Source: Caryophanales bacterium UBA6865
GTDB taxonomy: Bacteria > Bacillota_I > Bacilli_A > RFN20 > CAG-826
Length of the DNA stretch: 64,000 bases
Assembly (NCBI GenBank): GCA_002449265.1
Contig: DKCV01000021.1
Span: forward strand, 62,001-126,000
Direction: 5' to 3'
A model generated the notes under the pieces. That model made no database searches. It saw nothing but the letters and a program-made list of their open reading frames with translations, and was not told the DNA's origin. Positions 7,488 to 16,640 of the stretch are shown here, piece by piece; position 1 is the stretch's first letter, and every line of letters begins with the position of its first letter. A program made the translations under genes and the position numbers.

Positions 7488-10462
7488 TTAAAATTGATTC
7501 CGTTTCCAAAACATATGACAAAGGGACTAGAAAAGAAAAAACTGTCCTTGACCATGTATCTTTAGAACTTCCTTCGGCTGGATTTGTCTTTATTGTGGGG
7601 GAATCTGGCGTAGGCAAGAGCACCATTCTTAATGCGATTGGGGGATTAATGCGTTATGAAGGGAGGATATTATTTGACGAAAAAGAAGAAAATATCGAAC
7701 TTTATCGAAAAAGGAATATTTCTTATATTTTTCAGGATTTTTTGCTCTTCGACGATTTAAGCGTGCGTGAAAATATCAAGATCGCTTTGAATATTGTCAA
7801 TGTGTACGACGAAGAAGAAATCACAAAACGCGTTCAACTTCTTTTACGCGCGGCTGGGCTAAAAATTAAAGCAGAGCGTAGGGTGGGCGCTTTATCATTA
7901 GGGCAACGTCAACGTGTTGCCATCGCGCGTGCTTTAGCTACCTCTCCAAAGATTATTCTTTGTGACGAACCAACGGGGAATCTCGATACCAAAAACTCAA
8001 AAAACATCATGAATATTCTCCACTCTTTGAGCAAGAGAAGGCTAGTAATCTGCGTTACCCATAATTTGAATTTATTGCAGCTATATGCCGATACGGCTAT
8101 TACGATTGAGGACGCAAAATTTAAGAAAATAACTTCTTCTTTAGGAAAAATCGAGGATTCCTATTTAGAAGAGCCGATCGCTCTATCTTCTTTAAAAGAA
8201 AATGTATTTGATTCTGAAGACGTTTTATTGAAGGTATATTCGGATAAAAAGGGTGAAAAAGCTGAAATTAAGATTATTAAGCGCAATGAGAAAATTCTAG
8301 TTGTAGGGGAAAATCTCGTGTTGATTAAGCCGAGTGAAGCAAAGTTTTGCTTTGAGAAAATAGAGAACTCGCAAGAAAAAGAAGAACTAAATTCTCCGAT
8401 AGAGGGAAACCAACTTATTTTTGAAGAGAGAAACGAAAAAAGAAAAAGAATGGACGGGCCTTTCTTCACGACGATTAAAAAGAAAATTCTCGAAGGAAAA
8501 AGGGAAAAGAAGGGATTGATCCGCTCTTTTATTCAAACCATTGAATGTCTTGCTCCATTAGCCATTTTTGTCCTTTTAAATTTTGGCTACGTTGCCGTTC
8601 AAGAAATGGATGAACAATTTCAAGGGATTTTTCTTGAACAGAATGCGATAAGCTTAATTAGAGAAAAAAAGGAAAGTAATAAAAGCGATCCTCCGAAGGA
8701 AAACGCTTTATCGAGCGAAGATATTTATAAGATTTTGACCGATGATAATGGGATTGTCGATGCACCGATTGAACACGCTATCCGCGTAAGCAATTTTTCT
8801 TTTCAATTTGATGTTAATCAATATCTCGTTGATCCTTTAAAAGGTCTGGACGTGCAACAAATTGCCTTCTTGCCTTTTGAATCTTATCGAGAAATTCCTT
8901 CCTTCTCTTTCCTAAAAAAGTATGATTTAGGGAATAATGAAATCATTTTCGATGATTCATTAGTTAAAGATAGTGGCGCTTTACCATGTTTTGGTGGAGT
9001 TTCTCTAAAGAAGAAGGTTATTAATTCTTCGTTAACGTTTCGTGAGCCTCGTTATTCGATAAAAGAAGCTTTTAACCGTAATCTCAAGATTGTTGGTTTA
9101 GAGAATACGCCGATTAGTAGGGGCATTACGAAATATTTATCACTCTCAAGAATTTCGTTCGCGTTTGTCAAAAAAGAATTGCTGTCTTTTCTTTCCAATG
9201 TCTCAACTTCTTGTCATTATTTTTTTGATTCTCCTTATGGGGTTCCTAAATTTCCTTCTTTTGAAGGATTCCGTTTTTATAGGCTTAAAAGCGAAAAAGA
9301 TTTAAAGAACCAAGAATATCATTTTTATGATGCGAGAACAGGTGATAAAGTGACAAATTTACCCGCTTTTGATCACAAAATCCTAGTGGGCGCTTATCGT
9401 CAAAATATTCCGTTAGCGTTTTGTTCAAAAGAAGCGTATGACGAAATTGACAATCTGAGAAATGACCTTCATGTCCTTTTTAAAAGCCCCTTCAGTATCG
9501 TAAAAAGAAACGCGGAGAAAGAAAAAGCGATTTATTTTTTAGACATTCATCCTCCTATAGGCAGGGAACAAGATGGTAGTGATGTTTTTAAAAGTTCTTT
9601 GGCCTTATTTTTTAGGAATTTCATTAAAAGCAATCTTATTTGGAATCGATCTGACAAAATTGAAATACCCGTTGTTCCTTCTAATGAGGGAGTGATTCCA
9701 ATCGTGCTTCCTAATTCCATGAAAGACTTTTTCCCGGATATGGATGATAAAGATTTTTCAAATTTTTCTTTCGAGTCATACTCGCCTTTCAATCATTCCG
9801 CAAGCACGATTAAAGTTGTCGGGAAATATACATCGAGTAAATCGCATGATCCTATCGCGATTAGTAGAGAAACTTCTTTACGTTTGAAATATGGCCCAAA
9901 TTTCCTTACGAATTTCAAAATTCCTGATGGAGAATCCGCGATTGAAAACGCCATTAATGGTGGCCAGACTTTCTTTTCTAAGGACATTAGCAAAACAAAA
10001 GATTATTTTAGGAAAAACTTTCATAAACATGGAATTAAGGCGATTTCAGGTCCCGAGGTTCATTCTCACTTAGTACAAAAAAACGCGGCCTTGATTCTAT
10101 CAATATTTTTGCCATCAATTAGCGTTACGTTCATCGCTTTAGTGACTTTAAGCGCGCTTGACGCGATTGGAAAAATCAATCGAGAAAAGTATAGAATCGG
10201 TGTCTATCGCTGTATTGGCAAAGCGCGAAAAGATATTTTTAAGGACGAAAATGCGACAACTATGGCTGAGGGAATATTTTATTGCTTAATCCCTTGCGTT
10301 ACGTTGTCTATCGCTTTCTCTTTCTTTTATTTATATGCTTTGAGTTGGCTTATCTTCCCGTTTTTCTTAGCTTATTATATCGTAGTTTTCCTTAGCTCTA
10401 GTATCCCACTTTGTTTGCTTTTAAGAAAAGATCCAATCGATATCATTCATTCATTGCAGTAG
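7484..10462 (+). CDS. ABC exporter with fused ATPase and FtsX/MacB-type permease (second of pair)
   Basis: 992 residues, same plan as the previous gene. Walker A is GESGVGKST (39-47), Walker B IILCDE, and the H-loop VTHN; the signature reads LSLGQ instead of LSGGQ. Unlike its partner it has an extra charged linker of roughly 120 residues (about 215-340, rich in Lys and Glu) between the ATPase and the first membrane segment (about 355-380). A large extracytoplasmic region of about 480 residues and C-terminal membrane segments (about 865-890 and 925-980) follow. The four-base overlap with the upstream gene and the bidirectional terminator downstream define a two-gene operon. The asymmetry suggests a heterodimer with one modified ATP site. 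The substrate cannot be inferred. Confidence 0.8.
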   Translation: MIKIDSVSKTYDKGTRKEKTVLDHVSLELPSAGFVFIVGESGVGKSTILNAIGGLMRYEGRILFDEKEENIELYRKRNISYIFQDFLLFDDLSVRENIKIALNIVNVYDEEEITKRVQLLLRAAGLKIKAERRVGALSLGQRQRVAIARALATSPKIILCDEPTGNLDTKNSKNIMNILHSLSKRRLVICVTHNLNLLQLYADTAITIEDAKFKKITSSLGKIEDSYLEEPIALSSLKENVFDSEDVLLKVYSDKKGEKAEIKIIKRNEKILVVGENLVLIKPSEAKFCFEKIENSQEKEELNSPIEGNQLIFEERNEKRKRMDGPFFTTIKKKILEGKREKKGLIRSFIQTIECLAPLAIFVLLNFGYVAVQEMDEQFQGIFLEQNAISLIREKKESNKSDPPKENALSSEDIYKILTDDNGIVDAPIEHAIRVSNFSFQFDVNQYLVDPLKGLDVQQIAFLPFESYREIPSFSFLKKYDLGNNEIIFDDSLVKDSGALPCFGGVSLKKKVINSSLTFREPRYSIKEAFNRNLKIVGLENTPISRGITKYLSLSRISFAFVKKELLSFLSNVSTSCHYFFDSPYGVPKFPSFEGFRFYRLKSEKDLKNQEYHFYDARTGDKVTNLPAFDHKILVGAYRQNIPLAFCSKEAYDEIDNLRNDLHVLFKSPFSIVKRNAEKEKAIYFLDIHPPIGREQDGSDVFKSSLALFFRNFIKSNLIWNRSDKIEIPVVPSNEGVIPIVLPNSMKDFFPDMDDKDFSNFSFESYSPFNHSASTIKVVGKYTSSKSHDPIAISRETSLRLKYGPNFLTNFKIPDGESAIENAINGGQTFFSKDISKTKDYFRKNFHKHGIKAISGPEVHSHLVQKNAALILSIFLPSISVTFIALVTLSALDAIGKINREKYRIGVYRCIGKARKDIFKDENATTMAEGIFYCLIPCVTLSIAFSFFYLYALSWLIFPFFLAYYIVVFLSSSIPLCLLLRKDPIDIIHSLQ

Positions 10463-10484
10463 TGGCTTCCTTGCTACTAAGCAT

Positions 10485-10511
10485 AAAAAAATCCCCGCTG
10501 GGGGGATTTTT
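10485..10511. terminator. Bidirectional Rho-independent terminator
   Basis: An A-run, then ATCCCC-gctg-GGGGAT, then a T-run, symmetrical on both strands. It lies between the convergent ABC operon (+) and rpsT (-), so it can serve both. Confidence 0.9.
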
Positions 10512-10528
10512 CAATTTTTGAAGTTAAT

Positions 10529-10792
10529 TTATTTAATTTCACGGACAACGCGAGAGAGGTGTGCTTTCTTGCGATTAGCACTATTGACGGTAATCGCGCC
10601 ATCTTGAGAATATTTATCAAGAAGGGAGATTGCAGCGCGTAATGCTAATTCAGCTTCTTCTTTTTTGCCTTCGGCTGCTAAAGTCTCGACCTTTTTGCTT
10701 TGCGTACGGATTTCCGTTTTACGAGTGCCATTTAATTTGGCGTTTCTTTCATAAATTTCGATGCGTTTTTCTTGGGATTTGATGTTTGCCAT
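10529..10792 (-). CDS. rpsT: 30S ribosomal protein S20
   Basis: 87 residues, the normal size. It has the S20 pattern MANIKSQEKRI...RNAKLNGTRKTEIRT at the N-terminus and the conserved IHKNAANRKKSRL-like C-terminal motif (VNSANRKKAHLSR). It binds the 5' domain of 16S rRNA early in 30S assembly. It is monocistronic, with its own promoter about 45-70 bases upstream and an AGGAAG ribosome-binding site eight bases before the ATG. Confidence 0.97.
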   Translation of the reverse strand: MANIKSQEKRIEIYERNAKLNGTRKTEIRTQSKKVETLAAEGKKEEAELALRAAISLLDKYSQDGAITVNSANRKKAHLSRVVREIK

Positions 10793-10834
10793 ATTCTTAC
10801 TTCCTAAAAAATGTATAAATTCTTATGCGTAGCG

Positions 10835-10863
10835 ATTATAGACTTCCTAGAAGGAAGAAACAA
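10835..10863 (-). promoter_or_regulatory. rpsT promoter
   Basis: On the minus strand: TTGTTT (10863-10858), a 17-base spacer, TATAAT (10840-10835). The predicted start near 10828 gives a leader of about 35 bases containing the AGGAAG site. Confidence 0.7.
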
Positions 10864-10894
10864 CACTTTTCCTACTTCTAAGGTCGCAAAAAGG

Positions 10895-12925
10895 TTATCT
10901 TTCTTTTTCGTTTTCGGGGTGAAGGAGGAGAAGAATTTCTTCCACAAAATCGTTGACGGTCAATAATCTTCCATAAAGGTTGACTGGAATAGTTACTTTA
11001 AAGGAGCGATTGATATCTTCCACTAAAGTGATATAGCTCATGGAATCTCCGCCTAAATCCCTACCAAAATCGGCTTCATCGTCAATCTTGAATAGTGGAA
11101 TCATCAACGTGGAGGCGAATTCGTTTTTGACGCCTTTTGTGATTCGCTCGACTTCTTTTTGGTCGTAACGTGAAAAATGGCGAGATGCTTTTTTCTTTTG
11201 CGTGACATTTCCTTCTGGATCGTAAAAGTCATCCATATCGCCTTTTTCTAGAGCGTCTTTTAAGACGAAGCGCTTCACTTTCATGTTATTCGCTAAAGGC
11301 ATCGAATGCTTGTAAATCAAAAATCTTTGCACCTTCTTTTCGTTTGCTAAGGTTGCGTTTATCGTTTTTGCATCCGCGATGATAGAAGGGAAATCATCGC
11401 TCGTTACGGAATTATCCAACTCGAAAATTAGGGTAATGTCTTCTTCGCTTGAATCTTTCTTTTTGATTCCTAAAACGACATCATTGACAACATGGCGGAT
11501 ATTGTGGAAATAAAATTCGATTTCATCAGGATAGACGTTTTCCCCATTGCTATTGATGATGACATCTTTCATACGCCCTTTGATGTAATAAGCGCCTGTG
11601 GAATCCTTTTCGGCGATGTCGCCTGTATGGAAATAGCCATCGTCAAGAGGTGTTTCTCTTTCTTCTCCGCCAATTATCTCGCGAATATGAATCGTAGGCG
11701 TTTTGACGAGCAATTCTCCTTGGCCTTTCCCTCCGCCTGGGATTGATTTTAATTTAAAAGTAACTCCGTGTAAGGGGTGACCAATCGATCCGCGAAGTCT
11801 ATCTTCAACGCGTGGAGAAAGTTCAACAGATACAACCCCAAGTTCGGTCATGCCGTAGCCGTTATATAGGGGATATCCTAAACCGTTTATGAAATTAAGT
11901 GTTTTCGCGTTGAGGTATCCACCTCCGGAAATGCAATATTCAACGTCTTTCCCTAAAATTTTCTTTCGCAACATGTTTTGGATGAAATTAAATGAAGCAA
12001 ATCCGGCTTCTTCTTTTGAAATTTTACCGGTATTATAGGCGATCATCCTTCGCAATAAATCGGCGTTTTTCGGATTTCCTAATTCGATGGTTCTTTGGGC
12101 TTTTTGCGCAACGGCATCCCAAAATAAGGGAACGCTATAAATGTGCGTACATCTTCCGATTTTAATCGCGTTTAAGACATCCCGGTTCGAGGAAGAGGAG
12201 GGATAAACCAAAGCTTTCCCATAAAAGGTGTACCATAAAAATACGGCAACAAACCCAAAAATGTGATGGAATGGAATCATTGCTAGATTTCGTATTTTTC
12301 CAGGGTGCATGATGGTGCAGGTTTCATTCGGCATATCTAAAGCGGCCGCAATCTGATTACACATCGCGTTGCCATCACTTACCATCATTTTTACGTTGCC
12401 CGTTGTTCCGCTTGAGCAAAAGATTACTTCGTTTCCCCAGCTAGGCGTGAAATTGTAATTTGGTTCGCTTTGGGTGATTTTGCTAGTGCGGAAACTAGGA
12501 ACGCTATAGGAAGTTGCTTCGTTGAAAATAATTGCTTTCGCTTTCGCTTGCTTTAATAAATTCTCGGTGTTCTCGTGTGGGAGTTTGGCATCGATGAGTA
12601 ATGGTGTATGACCCGTCATCAAAATCGCCCAAAACATGTGAGGCCAAGTAGGGCAATTTCGAAGTTTTAACGCAACGACCGAACCGACGGGAACACTAGA
12701 TAGAGCCGTTGCCATTCTTTCGGCTAGATGATAAGTGATTGTCTTATATTGCTCGTAATTATATTCGTAACGTTTATCGTCCTCATCAAAATAAATCGTC
12801 GAGATATTTTTGCCATGAGAATTCATCGTCATTTCATAAATATCGTGAAAGGTTCGATTGGTGTTTAATAGGGCTTTGGCCGTATCGAGTAATCTTGCGA
12901 CTGGTTCCCTCTCATAATGTTTCAT
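10895..12925 (-). CDS. Acyl/aryl-AMP ligase fused to a C-terminal acyl carrier domain
   Basis: 676 residues. The ANL-superfamily adenylation domain (about 1-590) has the phosphate loop SSGTTG (171-176), YNGYGMTELG, the TGD motif (YFHTGDIAE), the hinge KGRMKDVI, and NGENVYPDEIE. A short carrier domain follows, with the phosphopantetheine-attachment serine in GRDLGGDSMS (Ser628). Such enzymes activate a carboxylic acid with ATP and load it onto their own carrier arm. There is no condensation, reductase or transferase domain and no other biosynthetic gene nearby. It diverges from fmt and the fatty-acid kinase pair. A self-loading acyl-ACP synthetase for scavenged fatty acids is a reasonable reading; lipid or wall-polymer acylation is an alternative. 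The substrate is not established. Confidence 0.8.
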   Translation of the reverse strand: MKHYEREPVARLLDTAKALLNTNRTFHDIYEMTMNSHGKNISTIYFDEDDKRYEYNYEQYKTITYHLAERMATALSSVPVGSVVALKLRNCPTWPHMFWAILMTGHTPLLIDAKLPHENTENLLKQAKAKAIIFNEATSYSVPSFRTSKITQSEPNYNFTPSWGNEVIFCSSGTTGNVKMMVSDGNAMCNQIAAALDMPNETCTIMHPGKIRNLAMIPFHHIFGFVAVFLWYTFYGKALVYPSSSSNRDVLNAIKIGRCTHIYSVPLFWDAVAQKAQRTIELGNPKNADLLRRMIAYNTGKISKEEAGFASFNFIQNMLRKKILGKDVEYCISGGGYLNAKTLNFINGLGYPLYNGYGMTELGVVSVELSPRVEDRLRGSIGHPLHGVTFKLKSIPGGGKGQGELLVKTPTIHIREIIGGEERETPLDDGYFHTGDIAEKDSTGAYYIKGRMKDVIINSNGENVYPDEIEFYFHNIRHVVNDVVLGIKKKDSSEEDITLIFELDNSVTSDDFPSIIADAKTINATLANEKKVQRFLIYKHSMPLANNMKVKRFVLKDALEKGDMDDFYDPEGNVTQKKKASRHFSRYDQKEVERITKGVKNEFASTLMIPLFKIDDEADFGRDLGGDSMSYITLVEDINRSFKVTIPVNLYGRLLTVNDFVEEILLLLHPENEKER

Positions 12926-13004
12926 ATTTATTGCCTATTTTTACTAAAGTAAATCATTTATCACTCTTAGCACCATATTGTAGCGGATTTTCTCTCTCCC
13001 TCGC

Positions 13005-13025
13005 TATAATAAAAACTATCGGAGG
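13005..13025 (+). promoter_or_regulatory. fmt -10 element and ribosome-binding site
   Basis: TATAAT at 13005-13010 without a good -35, then GGAGG at 13021-13025, ten bases before the ATG at 13036. This site decides the fmt start against the much longer upstream open frame. Confidence 0.55.
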
Positions 13026-13035
13026 TTTTTCGAGG

Positions 13036-13980
13036 ATGCGTTTTCTTAAAAATAGTGATGTTAAAGTTCTATATATGGGCACTCCAGCGATGTCTAGTAG
13101 GGTATTAGAAGCATTGATTGAAGCGGGATATACCATCGTTGGGGTTGTTTCCCAAGAAGATAAAGCGGTGGGGAGACATAAAATTCTAGAAAAAACGCCA
13201 ACGAAACTTGTTGCAGAAAAATATAACATTCCCACTTTTGAACCCCATAAAATTCGTGAAGATTATGATTTTGCCAAATCGCTTGATTTCGATGTCATTG
13301 TCACAATGGCGTATGGCCAAATTATCCCTCAAGGATTGCTCAATCTTTCTAAAATTGGTAACGTCAATCTCCATGGCTCAATCCTTCCGAAATATCGCGG
13401 AGCCGCTCCAATCCAACGCGCGATTATGGATGAAGAAAAAGAGACCGGAATTTCGCTTATGGAAATGGTTGCAGCGATGGATGCGGGGGATGTCTATGAC
13501 GTTTCAAAAGTTGCGATAGATCCTCTTGATACCTATTCTTCTTTGGGGAAGAAACTAAGCGAAGTCGCCGCGAATTTAATCGTTATGGATTTACTAAAAT
13601 ACGCTAATGGTGAGCTCATAGCACATAAACAAGAAGAATCGCTCGTAACGATTGCTAAAAAAATCGCTCCTTCCGAGGAACGCATTCCTTTAAATTTGGA
13701 CGTAGCAAAAACTTCTTGCTATCTCCGCGCTTTAAGTGAAGAACCAGGCGCTTATTTCCTTTTAGGAGATAAAAAACTTAAGGTTTATGAAGCTCAAGTG
13801 TTTTCAAATGAAATTGCAGGGGAAGTTGGCTCCATTATTTTTAATAAAAAGCATTTCTTATTACAATTAAAGGACGGCATTTTAGAACTACTATCCGTGC
13901 AACTTGAAGGCAAAAAGAGAATGGATGGCGTTTCTTTCCTACAAGGCGCACATCTATTTAACGATGCGAAACTTTCCTAA
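13036..13980 (+). CDS. fmt: Methionyl-tRNA formyltransferase
   Basis: 314 residues from the ATG that follows GGAGG; the open frame extends upstream but without family similarity or a start signal. The N-terminal formyltransferase domain shows VLYMGTPAMS, then the catalytic region NLHGSILPKYRGAAPIQ with Asn, His and the SLLPxYRG-like loop, and an Asp in AMDAGDVYD. The C-terminal OB-like domain follows. It formylates initiator Met-tRNA using 10-formyl-THF. In bacilli fmt usually sits with def, priA or rsmB, none of which is here. The next gene has its own extended -10 promoter. Confidence 0.95.
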   Translation: MRFLKNSDVKVLYMGTPAMSSRVLEALIEAGYTIVGVVSQEDKAVGRHKILEKTPTKLVAEKYNIPTFEPHKIREDYDFAKSLDFDVIVTMAYGQIIPQGLLNLSKIGNVNLHGSILPKYRGAAPIQRAIMDEEKETGISLMEMVAAMDAGDVYDVSKVAIDPLDTYSSLGKKLSEVAANLIVMDLLKYANGELIAHKQEESLVTIAKKIAPSEERIPLNLDVAKTSCYLRALSEEPGAYFLLGDKKLKVYEAQVFSNEIAGEVGSIIFNKKHFLLQLKDGILELLSVQLEGKKRMDGVSFLQGAHLFNDAKLS

Positions 13981-14046
13981 TTATAAATCTTTAAAAAGTT
14001 CGATAGTTTCTATTAATATTGCTTGTTCAAAGACAAGGTTTTCCTA

Positions 14047-14055
14047 TGATATAAT
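14047..14055 (+). promoter_or_regulatory. Extended -10 promoter for the fatty-acid kinase operon
   Basis: TGATATAAT: TG at 14047-14048 and TATAAT at 14050-14055. The -35 is weak (TTCAAA, 18 bases upstream). A strong AGGAAGG site at 14070-14076 precedes the ATG at 14084. Confidence 0.65.
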
Positions 14056-14083
14056 TTTGACTAGTTTTTAGGAAGGATAACGA

Positions 14084-14968
14084 ATGAATAAAATTGCAAT
14101 TTTGCTTGATAGTACTTGCGACATGACTATCAACCTTTTACATGAATATGATATTGATTATGTTCCGATGGGCTTTTCCATTGGTGATAAAGAATATTCC
14201 GCGCTTCTATCTTGGGACAATATTTCCCCAAAAGAATTTTATGAAACGATGAAGAAAACTCGCGTTTATACGAACCAAGTCAAGGACGTTGATTTCGAAA
14301 AGAAATTCAATGAACTTCTTGATCAAAAGAAAGATATTTTATATTTAGGATGTAGCAGTGGCTTATCTAAATCGGTCTCTCGCGGAGAAGTCATCGCGCG
14401 CGAAATCATGGCAAAACGTCCTGGCGCTCAAATTCGCGTCGTTGATTCCTTAATTTCTGGAATGGGACAAGGACTATTAGGAATTTACGCCTCCTCTTTG
14501 CGTAAAGAAGGAAAAACGCTTGATGAGATCGTTTCTTTATTGAAGGAAAATCGTCTTAAATACAACCAATGGGGAACCGTAGATGACCTTAATTATTTAA
14601 AGAGAGCAGGACGCGTGAAGGCTAGTGCCGCTTTCTTTGGAAATATTTTCGGAGTTAAGCCGATTATCATCAGTGATATCTGTGGCAGCAATTTCGCTTA
14701 TAAAAAAGTGAAAGGGAGAAAAGCATCGCTAGAAGAAATCGCCAATTCGGTTGCGAGCAATATCGTTGATCCAGAGAATCATTACGTTGCGATTTCCCAT
14801 GCGGACTCCGAAAAAGACGCTCTTGAATTAAAAAGCTTAATCGAAAGCAAAATCAAAGTGAAAGGCTTCTATCTCACTCCTTTAGGACCGATCCTTGGCG
14901 CTAGTTGTGGCCCTAATACGATCATTGCTTTCCATTACGGAAAAGAAGTCACCTTAAAAGGCGAATAG
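14084..14968 (+). CDS. fakB: DegV-family fatty-acid-binding protein (FakB)
   Basis: 294 residues, typical DegV size. The N-terminal motif LLDSTCDM and the SGLSKS segment (CSSGLSKSVSRGE) provide the residues that in FakB hold the fatty-acid carboxylate. The KRAGRVKASAAFFGNIFGVKPI stretch is the diagnostic C-domain motif. FakB presents an exogenous fatty acid to the kinase FakA, producing acyl-phosphate for PlsX/PlsY phospholipid synthesis. The immediately following gene is a FakA homologue, which strongly supports this role. Acyl-chain preference cannot be read from sequence. Confidence 0.85.
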   Translation: MNKIAILLDSTCDMTINLLHEYDIDYVPMGFSIGDKEYSALLSWDNISPKEFYETMKKTRVYTNQVKDVDFEKKFNELLDQKKDILYLGCSSGLSKSVSRGEVIAREIMAKRPGAQIRVVDSLISGMGQGLLGIYASSLRKEGKTLDEIVSLLKENRLKYNQWGTVDDLNYLKRAGRVKASAAFFGNIFGVKPIIISDICGSNFAYKKVKGRKASLEEIANSVASNIVDPENHYVAISHADSEKDALELKSLIESKIKVKGFYLTPLGPILGASCGPNTIIAFHYGKEVTLKGE

Positions 14969-14975
14969 AAAATCC

Positions 14976-16637
14976 ATGGATAGCAAAACTCTCTCGAGTA
15001 GCGATTTTATTCGTTTGCTCAAAAAGGGATATGAGGCCTTAGCGAATAATTATGAAGCCATCAATGACCTCAACGTTTTCCCTGTGCCAGACGGTGATAC
15101 TGGCACAAACATGAAAATGACCTTCGCTGGTGGTCTTCGCTCCATTGTTAAAAGCGATGATTTAGGTTCGTTAGCGGCTGATTTTGCACGCGGTTCTTTA
15201 TTTGCGGCCCGTGGGAATAGTGGCGTTCTTTCTAGCCAATACTACAAAGGAATCGCTGATGGGCTAAAAAACAAAAAGGACGCTAGTGTCGCTAATTTCG
15301 CTAAAGCAATGGTAAGCGGATATAAAGTCGCTTATTCTTCTATGGCTGATCCTGTGGAAGGAACGATTCTTACCGTTGCTAGAGAAGGCATAGAAAACGT
15401 TATCAATAATCCCAAGAATCTAAAGGATTTCCCAACCTTTTTTGCCTCAGTTGTAGAAGCGATGAAGATTTCTTTGGATAATACCCCAAATCTTTTACCC
15501 GTTTTAAAGGAAGCCGGTGTCGTTGATAGTGGCGGAAAAGGATTACTTACCATTTTCCAAGGCTTTTTGAGTGCATATACTGGTAAAGAAGAAACCTCTT
15601 CAGAAATTGATGCAAAGCTAGAAGAGCATCTTACTAGCAATCTACCTTCTCCAGTCGACTGTAGCGCCTTTAACGAAAATAGTGTTCTTGACTATGGTTA
15701 TTGCACCGAATTTTTGTTGCAGCTTCTCTCCTGTAAAATCAATGTCAAACGCTTTTCAATAAAACGTTTTATCGCTTGGCTAGAAGAGCATGGTAATTCC
15801 ATTGTTTGCTTTCAAACTGGCACGGTTGTGAAAGTTCATATTCATACGAAAAAACCTTACGAAGTGATTCATTATGCCCAAAAGTATGGGGAATTTGTGG
15901 CCTTTAAGATGGAAAATATGACGCTTCAGCATAATGAAGTCATCATCAAAGAAGAGAAGAAAAAGAAAGAGCGCGTTCCTAGTGCGATTATCGCGATTGG
16001 ACAAGGGGAAGGCATTAAAGACCTTTATCACTCTTTAGGCGCGGATATTGTGCTTGATGGCGGGAAAACAATGAATGCTTCTACCGAAGAAATCATTGAT
16101 GCCGTTAAATACGCTAACGCGGAGGATGTTATTCTTCTTCCAAACGAAAGCAATATTCTTCTTGCGGCAAAACAAGCGCAAAAGCTTTATAAAAAGTGTC
16201 GCATTCACGTTGTAGAAACCAAAAATCTTGTCGAAGGATATGTCGCTTTATCGATGCTACTAGATAAAAATGATGTCCAAGGAAGTATCGATGCGTTTAA
16301 TGAAGCGATCGAATCATTAGATTGTGGCTTTGTTGCTTTAAGTAACCGCGATGTTGAAATCGAAGGGAAAATGGTTCCTTCTCATACGTTTATTGGGGCG
16401 ATGAAAAAAGAAATTATTGCGAGTGGGGTAACCGCGGAAGAAACCTTAATTTCTTTACTTTCTCATGTCCAAAATCTTGAAAATAAAAGCGCCTTACTTT
16501 TAATCCGCGGAAAAACAAGGAAAGAAGAAGACGCGAATAAACTCCTTGAAACCTTAAAAGATAAATACCCCGATTTAGAAATTGGCTTACTTAGTGGTGA
16601 GCAAGAAGTTTATGATTATTTAGTAGGACTTTATTAA
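14976..16637 (+). CDS. fakA: Fatty acid kinase subunit FakA (DAK/YloV family)
   Basis: 553 residues, the usual length. The N-terminal DhaL-type ATP-binding domain has the metal-binding motif DGDTGTNM (39-46) in the context NVFPVPDGDTG. Central and C-terminal FakB-interacting regions follow. It phosphorylates the fatty acid bound to FakB. It begins seven bases after the fakB stop with only a weak ribosome-binding site, so expression probably depends on coupling to fakB. An EEKKKKE linker near residues 325-332 separates the domains. Confidence 0.88.
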   Translation: MDSKTLSSSDFIRLLKKGYEALANNYEAINDLNVFPVPDGDTGTNMKMTFAGGLRSIVKSDDLGSLAADFARGSLFAARGNSGVLSSQYYKGIADGLKNKKDASVANFAKAMVSGYKVAYSSMADPVEGTILTVAREGIENVINNPKNLKDFPTFFASVVEAMKISLDNTPNLLPVLKEAGVVDSGGKGLLTIFQGFLSAYTGKEETSSEIDAKLEEHLTSNLPSPVDCSAFNENSVLDYGYCTEFLLQLLSCKINVKRFSIKRFIAWLEEHGNSIVCFQTGTVVKVHIHTKKPYEVIHYAQKYGEFVAFKMENMTLQHNEVIIKEEKKKKERVPSAIIAIGQGEGIKDLYHSLGADIVLDGGKTMNASTEEIIDAVKYANAEDVILLPNESNILLAAKQAQKLYKKCRIHVVETKNLVEGYVALSMLLDKNDVQGSIDAFNEAIESLDCGFVALSNRDVEIEGKMVPSHTFIGAMKKEIIASGVTAEETLISLLSHVQNLENKSALLLIRGKTRKEEDANKLLETLKDKYPDLEIGLLSGEQEVYDYLVGLY

Positions 16638-16640
16638 TTT

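Noticed and set aside
10841..10856. CTTCCT-aga-AGGAAG hairpin as terminator of the AMP-ligase gene
   Set aside because: Short, without a T-run, and located in the spacer of the rpsT promoter.
12739..13035. N-terminal extension of fmt by 99 codons
   Set aside because: It overlaps the divergent ligase gene and its own promoter; Fmt similarity begins at the ATG after GGAGG.
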